Source of the DNA: Bemisia tabaci
Lineage: Eukaryota > Arthropoda > Insecta > Hemiptera > Aleyrodidae
Assembly: GCF_918797505.1 (NCBI RefSeq)
Contig: NC_092798.1
Span: 10,925,501-10,989,500, forward strand
Direction: 5' to 3'
DNA: 64,000 bases
In this document: positions 55,660-64,000 of the stretch, piece by piece
Position numbering within the stretch: the stretch's first letter is position 1
Layout: every line of letters begins with the position of its first letter
Position numbers and translations under genes: made by a program
Notes under the pieces: model-generated
Database searches by the model: none
Seen by the model: only the letters and a program-made list of their open reading frames with translations
What the model was told of the DNA's origin: nothing

Positions 55660-56100
55660 GAAGGTCCGGGACGTCGCAGACGGAGATAGGTGGTTTCGCA
55701 CTTCGGCCATCGATATTTAATATAAGAATCCCTGTGGGCGATAATCTTTTGATTTTCTCGAGATTTTTTTCACAATCAGTGGAGTTATCGAGGTATTCTG
55801 CGTATTGAAATGTGTTGCAATTTTTTGCAATTGCGAATTACCTAACTTCTTCATAAATCGATGGCCAAAGTGGAAAATCATGCATTTCTATTGTGGTGTC
55901 ATAAAATTTCCACCTTTATTTTATTTTTTCGAAAAGAAACAAGCAAACTTCATAGCTTGAAATTTATACAAAGTATTCTGCAAAAATTGAAAAAAAATCA
56001 CGGAAGTTTTAAAGAAATTAGGTAGACCAGTTCCCCCGAGAAAAAATGAAGTATGACAGAAAATCTGTTGAGTAGCAGACGGAAACGCGTGTTTCTACAC
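55660..56100. mobile_element. Two decayed members of the 'GGCGGAGATTTTTA' family
   Basis: 55660-55725 carries GACGTCGCAGACGGAGATAG and GCCATCGATATT; 55853-56100 runs from ATCGATGGCCAAAGTGG to CAGACGGAAACGCG. The borders are uncertain. Confidence 0.5.
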
Positions 56101-56540
56101 TTAAGGTGATTCGATGGACGCGATATTTTGTGTCAGAAGGGCATGCGATATATCGCATCAATTGGTTCCATTTTTTCAGTGTTCGTCATTTTTCTCCAAT
56201 TTTGAGATCGCGATGTCAGGAGACTAAAGCACTCACTTACCAATTTTAACAAAGAAATTCAACGTACTAAAGGCGTGGTTTTTTTAGAGAGAAAACATCG
56301 CATTCGATACTGATATCGATACTGCACTCGAATGTGATATCTTCTCTCTAAAAAAACCACGCCTTTATTACGTTGAATTTTTTTGTTAAAATTGGTAAGC
56401 GAGTGCTTTAGTCTCCTGACAACAGAATTGCGATCTCAAAATTGGAGAGGAATGACGAGTAGCTGAAAAAATGGAACCAATGGATGCGATATATCGCATG
56501 CCTTTCTGACACTAAATATGGCGTCCATCAAATCTCCTTA
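56101..56540. mobile_element. 440-bp palindrome with TTAAGGTGATTCGATGGA ends, copy 1
   Basis: The ends, GGCATGCGATATATCGCAT, TCAGGAGACTAAAGCACTC and AGGCGTGGTTTTTTTAGAGA are all mirrored around 56320. The centre is GATACTGATATCGATACT. Confidence 0.88.
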
Positions 56541-56724
56541 GGTCGTCGATATGAAAATGTTTAATCGTTGAAAATTGATTATTATTGAATACACTATGTG
56601 AGAATATTGTAATTTTGTGGTAAAAACGCAGTTTTATTCCATTATTTTTCAACATTATTTCAATTTATTTGTTAAGCTGTTCCATATACTAGACAATTAA
56701 TTATATTAATTTTTTTCTTTGCAG

Positions 56725-56815
56725 CCAACATTCGAGAAGGCGATGAACGAGGATGGAAATCTTCACCCTACGCATCAGAGCTGTTCCTGACCTTGCAGAT
56801 CATCGCTTCTTCACG
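56725..56815 (+). CDS. Candidate coding exon, unrecognised
   Basis: 91 bp sit between a strong acceptor (TTTTTTCTTTGCAG) and a good donor (GTAAGA). An ATG at 56753 opens MEIFTLRIRAVPDLADHR and stays open in phase 0 to the donor. If real, it would be the first coding exon of a gene whose 5' UTR is the exon ending at 55158. The other two frames give no recognisable protein. No continuation was found in the window, which consists of repeats from here on. Confidence 0.35.
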
Positions 56816-56849
56816 GTAAGATCTCTCAAGCTTCCTCCTATTTCGAAAA

Positions 56850-57276
56850 TTAAGGTGATTCGATGAACGCCATATTTTGTGACAGAACGGCATGCGATAT
56901 ATAGCATCGATCAGTTCCATTTTTCCGGCGACGCGTCATTTTTCTCGAATTTTGAGATCGCAATTCTATTGTCAGGAGACTAAATAATTCACTTATCAAT
57001 TTTGATGAACAAATTCAAAGTATTAAAGGCGTGAGGCAAATAGAGGAAAAATACTGCATTCGAATGCGATATTTTGTCTCATAAAAAAAACCCACGACTT
57101 CATTGCGATGAATTTGTTTGTCAAAATTTGGTAGGTGAATTCTTTAGTCTCCTGACAACAGAATTGCGATCTCAAAATTCGAGCAAAATGACAAGTAGCT
57201 GAAAAAATGAAACCAATTGACGCGATATTTCGCATGTCGTTCTGGCACAAAATATGGCGTTCATTGAATCACCTCA
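56850..57276. mobile_element. Same palindrome family, copy 2
   Basis: TTAAGGTGATTCGATGAACG to GCGTTCATTGAATCACCTCAA; the centre is shorter and more decayed than in copy 1. Confidence 0.85.
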
Positions 57277-57335
57277 ACTTCTAATGAATCGGTTACTGTC
57301 AATAATTTCAATTTTTAAAATGGGCTGCTAAAAAT

Positions 57336-57884
57336 TTGAGGGGCTTGGAGGACAAGGCGCATAGGTGCAGTTTTTGAGAAAGTTGAGATTTTAATGATTT
57401 CAAGTAAAACTAGTCTAAGTGTATATTTGTGAAAAATTCCCTCTCAAATTTCAATTTTGAAGCTTCAAAAAGTCAGTTTGAACTTTCTTTCCGCCATAAG
57501 GATCCGTGTAATTTTGAGACTTCAAATACATATTTCTCGACAATGATTTTAAGTAAAACTAGTCTTAGTGCATATTTTGTGAAAAATTTCCTCTCAAATT
57601 TCAATTTTTAAGCTTCAAAAAGTCAGTTTGAACTTTCTTTCCGCCATAAGGATCCGTGTAATTTTGAGACTTCAAACACATATTTCTCGATAGTGATTTC
57701 AAGTAAAACTAGTCTTAGTGCATGTTTTGTGAAAAATTCCCTCTCAAATTTCAATTTTTAAGCTTCAAAAAGTCAGTTTGAACTTTCTTTCCGCCATAAG
57801 GATCCATGTAATTTCGAGACTTCAGACACATATTTCTCCAGGTAGCAAAAACTGCACTTACGCGCTTTGTCCTACGAGCCTCTC
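57336..57884. mobile_element. MITE 'GGACAAGGCGCA' with internal triplication
   Basis: Between TTGAGGGGCTTGGAGGACAA and TTTGTCCTACGAGCCTCTC the body is present three times in tandem. Unit starts are 57396, 57545 and 57695 (period 149-150). Confidence 0.9.
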
Positions 57885-57946
57885 ATTCTTCCTCAACGCT
57901 GATCATCGCCGCTGTCATCATTCAGGTGATTTTAGGTAAAATCAAC

Positions 57947-58388
57947 TTAAGGTGATTCGATGGACGCCATATTTTGAGTCAGAATGGCATGCGATATATC
58001 GCATCAGATTTTTTCAGCTACTCGTCATTTTACTCCAATTTTGAGATCGAAATTCTGTTGTCAGGAGTATAAAGCACTTACTTACCAATTTTAACAATGA
58101 AATTCAACGTAACAAAGACGTGGTTTTTTTCAGAGAGAAAACATCGCATTCGATACTGATATCCAAAGTGCACTTGAATGTGATATTTTTTCTCTAAAAA
58201 AACCACGCCTTTATTACGTTGAATTTCATTGTTAAAATTGGTAAGCGAGTGGTCTTAGTCTCCTGACAACAGAATTGAGATCTCAAAATTCGAGAAAAAT
58301 GACGAGTAGCTGTAAAAATGAAACTAATCGACGCGATATTTCGCATGTCGTTCTGGCACAAAATATGGCGTTCATCGAATCACCGCAA
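57947..58388. mobile_element. Same palindrome family, copy 3
   Basis: TTAAGGTGATTCGATGGACG to GCGTTCATCGAATCACCGC, with CTCTAAAAAAACCACGCCTT inside. Confidence 0.87.
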
Positions 58389-58447
58389 CTTCTAATGAAT
58401 CGGATACCGGCAATAATTTCAAGTTTTGAAATGGGCTGCTAAAATAT

Positions 58448-58697
58448 TTGAGGGGCTTGGAGGACAAGGCGCATAAGTGCAGTTTCGGAAAAAGTTCAGA
58501 TTTCAATGATTTCAAGTAAAACTAGTCTTAGTGCATATTTTGTGAAAAATTCCCTCTCAAATTTCAATTTTTAAGCTTCAAAAAGTCAGTTGGAACTTTC
58601 TTTCCGCCATAAGGATCCATGAAATTTCAAAACTTAAAACACATATTTCTCGAGGTAGCAAAAACTGCACTTACGCGCTTTGTCCTACAAGTCCCTC
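58448..58697. mobile_element. MITE 'GGACAAGGCGCA' family, single-unit copy
   Basis: TTGAGGGGCTTGGAGGACAA to TTTGTCCTACAAGTCCCTC; one body unit only. Confidence 0.9.
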
Positions 58698-58766
58698 TTC
58701 CTCAACGCTGATCATCGCCGCTGTCATCATTCGGGCGATTTTAGGTAGAATCAACTGAACTACATT

Positions 58767-58890
58767 TCGTCGCTCCTCTGACGTAAGGGCGTAACTTGAT
58801 ATCTACGTGACCCCTGTGCTCCGTATAACTCTATGCTTTCTAAGGCTCATACAAAAATCTAGATACGCCCTTACGTCAGAGGAGCGACGA
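58767..58890. mobile_element. MITE 'TCGTCGCTCCTCTGACG' family
   Basis: 26-bp near-perfect inverted ends (TCGTCGCTCCTCTGACGTAA, then GGGCG) around ACGTGACCCCTGTG. This is the cleanest copy. Confidence 0.88.
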
Positions 58891-59257
58891 TTTGACGGTG
58901 CTTAATTTTTCCTGATGTTCTGTTTCTGTAATACTGCAGAACTACGGAACATAATGCCTTGAAACTGTCTTATTTTTCCAAGATTCTGCAGAATAAACTA
59001 TTCACTGAATTCGCTACGACAGGATTCAGCTTAATTTTTTGTCATTTCCCGGACGAAGAAACGAAACTCCATTCCAAGGTTGTCAAATTGATTCAAAGAA
59101 TTCAATTTTTCACAAACACGAGAAAGCGAAATCTTTATCCAAAATTTATTTTCGTTTTTCATGAGATCAGCGGAAAAATCAGTGAAATGTGCAATTAATA
59201 CATAACATTTTCCTTTACTAATTCAAATTTACGAGGCGAAATCTGGCAGCAATGAAA

Positions 59258-59396
59258 TGGACCACATTTTGCAAAAAGGAACCACTATTTCTGGCTCATT
59301 TTAGAAACAACGTATATGCCATTGGTTTCCCTGTGCAGAACGGTGGTTTTATGGAAGAGTCAGAAATAGTGGTTCTTTATTGCAAAATGTAATCCA
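59258..59396. mobile_element. MITE 'CATTTTGCAA' family
   Basis: TGGACCACATTTTGCAAAAA to TTGCAAAATGTAATCCA; central CATTGGTTTCCCTGTGCAGA. Confidence 0.88.
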
Positions 59397-59431
59397 AATG
59401 TAGTTATGTTCTTTCGGGATAGGTAACGACG

Positions 59432-59577
59432 AATTGGACTGCATTTTGCAATTTGGAACTATAAATTCTGGCTCATCTGAAAAAAACACTTTTGTGCATA
59501 GGGATACTAATGGCACATGCGTTTTTTTTAAACCGGGCCAGAATTTATAGTTCCAAATTGCAAAATGCAATCCAATT
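59432..59577. mobile_element. MITE 'CATTTTGCAA' family
   Basis: AATTGGACTGCATTTTGCAA to TTGCAAAATGCAATCCAATT, with CATAGGGATACTAATGGCAC. Confidence 0.9.
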
Positions 59578-59623
59578 GAGGGAGAAAAATAGATTAAAAA
59601 GCCTCCCAATGAGTGGCCCCGTT

Positions 59624-59745
59624 TCGTCGCTCCTTTGACGAAAGGGCGAATCTCAATTTCCTCGTGAACCCTGGGTCACATTCAAATCCATGCTTTCTGC
59701 GGTTCATGTGAAAAGTGAGATACGTCCTTATGTCAGAGGAGCGAC
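59624..59745. mobile_element. MITE 'TCGTCGCTCCTCTGACG' family
   Basis: TCGTCGCTCCTTTGACGAAA to TATGTCAGAGGAGCGACC, around CTCGTGAACCCTGGGT. Confidence 0.85.
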
Positions 59746-59851
59746 CTTTTTTGAAACCCGGGGATTTCATTCGTACGTGACCGAAATGAAACCTTATGAT
59801 GAGACAAGCCTCCGGTAAAAATTTTAGCTTGAGGATACGTTTGGTTTTGGA

Positions 59852-60018
59852 CAGTGGCGTGGCGTGTGAATTGCGATGTATCGATTCTCATGCCATTTAA
59901 AGTTATGGTAAAGAATCGATTATTAAGGTGTTCGCTGCGAACACCCTGTCTATCGATCCTTTTTCATAGGTTTAAATGGCATGACAATCGATATATCGCA
60001 ATTCACGCCACGCAATTG
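59852..60018. mobile_element. hAT-type MITE nested in the foldback arm, 8-bp duplication
   Basis: CAGTGGCGTGGCG to CGCCACGCAATTG, flanked by GTTTTGGA on both sides (59844-59851 and 60019-60026). The centre GGTGTTCGCTGCGAACACC is a perfect palindrome. Confidence 0.92.
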
Positions 60019-60943
60019 GTTTTGGAGCTACAGCGTTGCAAAGTTTGCATGTTTGAGTCTTTAAAATCTTCATATTTTTGAAGAATTTCTTCCAAAAGCC
60101 AATTTCAAAGTAATGTAAGTAACAAGTCATGTAAGTTTCAAGTAAACATGACGCGTAACTGAAAAATTATAAGAAAATCCGTAGTAAAAGTTTCAAATTG
60201 TGGATGAGCCGTTAATAGCAGTACAGCGTTGCAAAAATTACATTCTTGCCCTTTAAAAATACCCATTTTTTATAGTTTTGTATATTGTAGCAGTATTTGA
60301 GACATAAAATATACAATTAGAGATACTCGCAGACTCGTAGTAAAATTTATATCAGTATACGATAATTTTAGGCAATGCAGCGTTGCAAAGTTTAGACGTA
60401 CTTACAGCATAGATTTAATCAGTATACGATAATTTTGGGCAATACAGCGTTGCAAAGTTTACATCTTTCATGAATGAAAATGTCTACTTTTTCTTGTTAT
60501 TGTATTGGAGACAAGATACAATATGAGTTAATGGTTAATAGTGTGAAGCGAAATGTGGCTTTATATTGATCCTGGGTGACAATTGCATTAAAATAACATC
60601 GTTGCAAATATCTGCTTTTCTTTTAACATTCGATTGTATAAAATTAGTTAAAAATAAGGATACTTCCAACAGTTATTTTACTTTAAAATGTAATTCCAGA
60701 GGATTTTTGGAATACAATGGATGATTCAGCATCAGCGTTGCTTTCAAGATCTGAAATATTCTGCCTAGACTTAGTTGCAAATTCAACCTTTTTTAGGTGT
60801 GATGAAGAAACTAACATAGAATATGGAGGCGTTTGGGTTTTTTTAAGTAGAAATAAATCTTGATACAGACGATACATTCATTATGCCTTAAAAAACTGAG
60901 TATGTTGAACGTAAGAATGGAAGATTTTGAAAATATTAAAGAA

Positions 60944-60945
<2 letters not shown>

Positions 60946-60990
<45 letters not shown>
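60946..60990. repeat. Poly-A run of 45 bases
   Basis: An uninterrupted A tract near the centre of the 2.4-kb foldback. Confidence 0.9.
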
Positions 60991-60992
<2 letters not shown>

Positions 60993-61619
60993 CAAAGTAA
61001 ATTAAATGAACGAAAAATAATAAATACACCAACAAAACAATAAAATATAATTTAAAACCTGAATAGAATATTTAAATCACTGTTGCGTTAATGTATAAAA
61101 AACCCAGACGCCTCCTTGAGAGAGAATTTTAAAATTATTTAAATATGACTTTTGGAGGGTGAAAGTTTAAAATTGGCATCATGTTGAGGCGTTTTCTACA
61201 GAAGGAAGAAGATAAAAAACTATAAAAAATGCAAATATAAAAAAAAATTAAAAATAATGTACGGTAGAAAGTCATATAAAAATGAAAGAAAAAAATGTCA
61301 ATGTAAATAAAAAATAAGCAAAATCAAATAACTACTGGAAGCATCTTTATTTTAAAATCGTCCATTATTTATTGCTTGGAGAGAATTGTGAATAAACTTG
61401 GCGAAAGTATTATTACAAAAACCAATTGTCACTTGGAACAGACATCAGACCTTGATATTTTGGATTGATATGAGGAATGATACCCATTGATTTTATCGTA
61501 AACTGGGAAAAAAAAAATTAAAAAAAAATCATATTTCGTTGAGTTCAAAATTGTAAACTTGGCAACGCTGTATCATTACAAATCAATCTTACATCTGCAG
61601 ACAACGTTAATGGTTTATT

Positions 61620-61692
61620 TCATAAAAAAAAACAAAAAAAAAAACAAACAAACAAACAAACAAACAAAAACAACAAAAAAACAAACAAACAC
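61620..61692. repeat. (AAAC)n microsatellite
   Basis: CAAA units alternate with short A runs. Confidence 0.88.
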
Positions 61693-62405
61693 TGAACTTA
61701 AAAATAAAAACATTTTTAAAGCTTATATACATAAACTTTGCAACGCTGTATCGTTAAATCTATACTTACACTCGCGGTAAAACTTTTACACAAGACTAAT
61801 CTCATCATAGAATTTCAGCTAAACCACATTATCATACCTTTAGGTGGTCAATTAGTTCGTTTTTTAATTCAAAAACGGAACAAAATGAGCATTTTTTAGG
61901 TCTGTGATGTCAAGTTTGCAACGTTGTATCAACAGAGTTAACAGCATTAACGTAGAAAAATTATTTATTATTGACGTATTTTTTTAGAAAAATGTACACT
62001 GACTGTTGATAGAATGTCTTAAAATATCATGAAACATCCAATGACAGTTGTTTACAGAAAGTAAGATACTTGATAATACGATAATCTTTAAAGCTTAAAT
62101 ATGGAAACTTGTCAACGCTGTATTTCTAAAACCAGACGTATCCTCAAGCTAAGATTTTTACTGGAGACATGGGTCATCATAGAGCAAAGTAACAATATGT
62201 AACAATTTTGGATGATTATTAATGAATTTCCAGAGTGCCTCGTGTCTTTGGAAGAATTTTTGACGAGCCGGGGTCTAAAAGTGCGTCGTGGTGGAAATTA
62301 ACTGTTAAACCTTGTTAGGTTATCGACAGCTTTACTTCCTTCTTGCCTTCAATCTGGGGAAGATTGAGCAGAGAGCGCCGAGAGCGGTCTGAGTCAACGT
62401 TACTT

Positions 62406-62551
62406 AATTTGAACTAAATTTTGCAATTCGGAGCTTAAATTTCTGGTTCATCTATAAAAACACTTATGTGCGTATGATACTATGGGTACTTACGTTGTTT
62501 CTAAACTTGAGACACAAATTTTAGTGCTCAATTGCAAAAAGCAGTCCATTT
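62406..62551. mobile_element. MITE 'CATTTTGCAA' family
   Basis: TTTGAACTAAATTTTGCAAT to ATTGCAAAAAGCAGTCCAT; decayed. Confidence 0.75.
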
Positions 62552-62840
62552 GTGTGTGGATCTGTGTAAAAAGAGCTTCTCCTCCGGGAGAAGATTGTTC
62601 TTAACTTTTTGCGAACACATGAACAACATTTTTCTAAAACCTAGGAATTTTTGTCTTCAAGCTTCACGACAGTTTTTGAGATTTAGGATCGAATTTCCCG
62701 AGTAAAGGAATTTTGTGCCCAGAGAGATAGGTCTCCTCTTACAGATCTGGTCACTAGTAAAAGGGGCCCGGCATATTGTTATAAAAGGTAGCTTCCACAT
62801 GAATAATAAGTTTTCCTCCGCTCCAATAGCCTCCAGACTC

Positions 62841-62986
62841 ATTTGGACCACATTTTGCAATTGGGAACTATAATTTCTGACTCAGTTTAGAAATAACTTA
62901 TGAGCCATTAGTTTCCCGATGCACAAAAGAGCTTTTAAGGATGAGCCAGAAATTTTAGTTCCTAATTGCAAAATGTAGTCCATTTA
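62841..62986. mobile_element. MITE 'CATTTTGCAA' family
   Basis: ATTTGGACCACATTTTGCAA to TTGCAAAATGTAGTCCATTT; central GAGCCATTAGTTTCCCGATG. Confidence 0.87.
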
Positions 62987-63830
62987 ACCCTCGTCTGTCA
63001 CATATAAGTAGAACTGACCAGACGTTTAAATGTAAAACTTGTCTCTCGTACGAAGGAATGTAACTCCATTCCAAGGTCACCAAATTGACTCAAACAATTA
63101 ATTTATTTTACAAAGTTATGCCTGTGCAATTTTCAGGCACAACTTTGTAAAACAAATTAATGAAAATGTGCCTGTGTAATTTTTATTTTAATTTTGCATG
63201 AAATCTCGGAGAAAATTATCAATGAAATTTCCAGTTAGGAAAGTTCAAGATCCTCCTACTTAATATGCAATTTGCGAGGGGACATTTGGCAACATTGAAA
63301 TGAAGTTACGTTCTTTCACGCGGGAAACGATGAGCTCTCTTAAGTTTAGTTTTACTGTGCCGAGGCAAGTGAACCACCAAAACTTTCATTATTGCTATAC
63401 TAGAGGTTGTTTTGCAAAACGAAACAAATTCCGCCTGAGGTTACTGTTTTACGACTAATATTTATAATCCGTCTTGGTCAATTTTGCTCTTTCAATGACA
63501 ATTTGTATTGAAAGTGTTGATTTACAACATTATGGTAGTATTTTTGTGTAATTTTTGGTTTGTTGGGTAGCCAGTGCTATGGGTTAAAATAAACTGTTAA
63601 CTCACGTTAACTTGAAATTCAGGAACTTAATAGTCGATGCTTTTCGGCCTTAGCCGTCGTCAGGACTTAGCAAAAAACACAGTTTGAGACAAGAAATGGT
63701 TAATTTTGATTAATATCGGTTCATACATATGATGAACGAGTGTGTTTCGGTGTTGTTGTGTTTCATTGAGTTTCTTATTGATTCAACGTTATTTCTACCG
63801 GAATAAATGATGAAAAATGGACGGCTCGTG
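62987..63830. other. No recognisable gene
   Basis: A short inverted pair (TTACAAAGTTATGCCTGTGC / GGCACAACTTTGTAA) lies at 63112-63151. Otherwise nothing is identified. Confidence 0.45.
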
Positions 63831-63997
63831 CAGTGGCGTGGCGCGCTTTGCGATATATCGATTTATCGGCCATTTAAACCTATGGAAAAGGATCGATAAA
63901 CAGGGTGTTCGTAGCGAACACGCCTTAATAATTGATTTTTTACCATGGATTTAAATGGCATAACAATCGATATATCGCAATTCACGCCACGCCACTG
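63831..63997. mobile_element. hAT-type MITE at the window edge
   Basis: CAGTGGCGTGGCGCGC to GCCACGCCACTG with the central GGTGTTCGTAGCGAACAC; the right target duplication is cut off by the window end. Confidence 0.9.
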
Positions 63998-64000
63998 GGA

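Larger units (their letters stand above)
59796..62180. mobile_element. 2.4-kb foldback with repeated CAGCGTTGCAAAG motifs
   Basis: The left end (GTAAAAATTTTAGCTTGAGG, then ATACG) is mirrored at the right (CGTATCCTCAAGCTAAGATT). CAGCGTTGCAAA-type motifs face inward at 60031, 60224, 60378 and 60443. They are mirrored as TTTGCAACGCTG-type motifs at 61560, 61737, 61914 and 62107. GGAGGCGTTTGGGTTTTTTT at 60831 pairs with AAAAAACCCAGACGCCTCC near 61097. The middle is AT-rich with a 45-base A run. A hAT-type MITE is inserted in the left arm. Confidence 0.78.

Noticed and set aside
60683..60853. Exon-like open frame after a possible acceptor (DFWNTMDDSASALL...)
   Set aside because: It lies inside one arm of the 2.4-kb foldback and has no downstream or upstream partner.

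Overview
This window is eukaryotic nuclear DNA, almost certainly from an insect. The coding signal is a head-to-tail pair of intron-rich CYP4-type cytochrome P450 genes, with canonical GT-AG introns and AT-rich sequence. The rest is packed with short inverted-repeat transposon derivatives. A fragment of mitochondrial nad3 read in an invertebrate-like frame lies near the left edge. A sap-feeding hemipteran such as a whitefly would fit, but that is an inference; no sequence here proves the species.

Layout. 1-4.1 kb: a nuclear copy of mitochondrial nad3, then a 1.9-kb foldback element with 828-bp arms. 4.16-13.27 kb: P450 gene A, nine visible exons (homologous to exons 4-12 of gene B) ending in a stop; its first three exons are not seen. 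Its introns carry a 1.2-kb near-perfect palindrome, an 885-bp hAT-like element with an 8-bp target duplication, and smaller MITEs. 14.0-26.28 kb: P450 gene B, complete in twelve exons (492 codons), with the same exon sizes and intron phases as gene A. The two genes are therefore an old tandem duplication whose introns were later filled independently. Gene A keeps a near-standard P450 core; gene B has unusual residues in the I-helix and at the end of the heme loop.

26.3-64 kb: mostly a mosaic of at least a dozen families of MITE-like palindromes, several nested in one another with readable target-site duplications, plus tandem and segmental duplications. I see no other multi-exon gene here. 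Two weaker coding signals stand out. One is a minus-strand exon at 44.2-44.4 kb encoding the start of a small single-pass membrane protein, with a possible CpG-rich promoter near 50.1-50.4 kb. The other is a pair of plus-strand exon candidates at 54.7-55.16 kb and 56.73-56.82 kb. A degenerate ~170-bp tandem array at 50.4-51.75 kb repeatedly contains TGACGTCA (CRE-type) octamers.

Genes working together: the two P450s are ER-anchored mono-oxygenases likely used in xenobiotic, fatty-acid or hormone oxidation. Nothing else in the window looks functionally linked to them.
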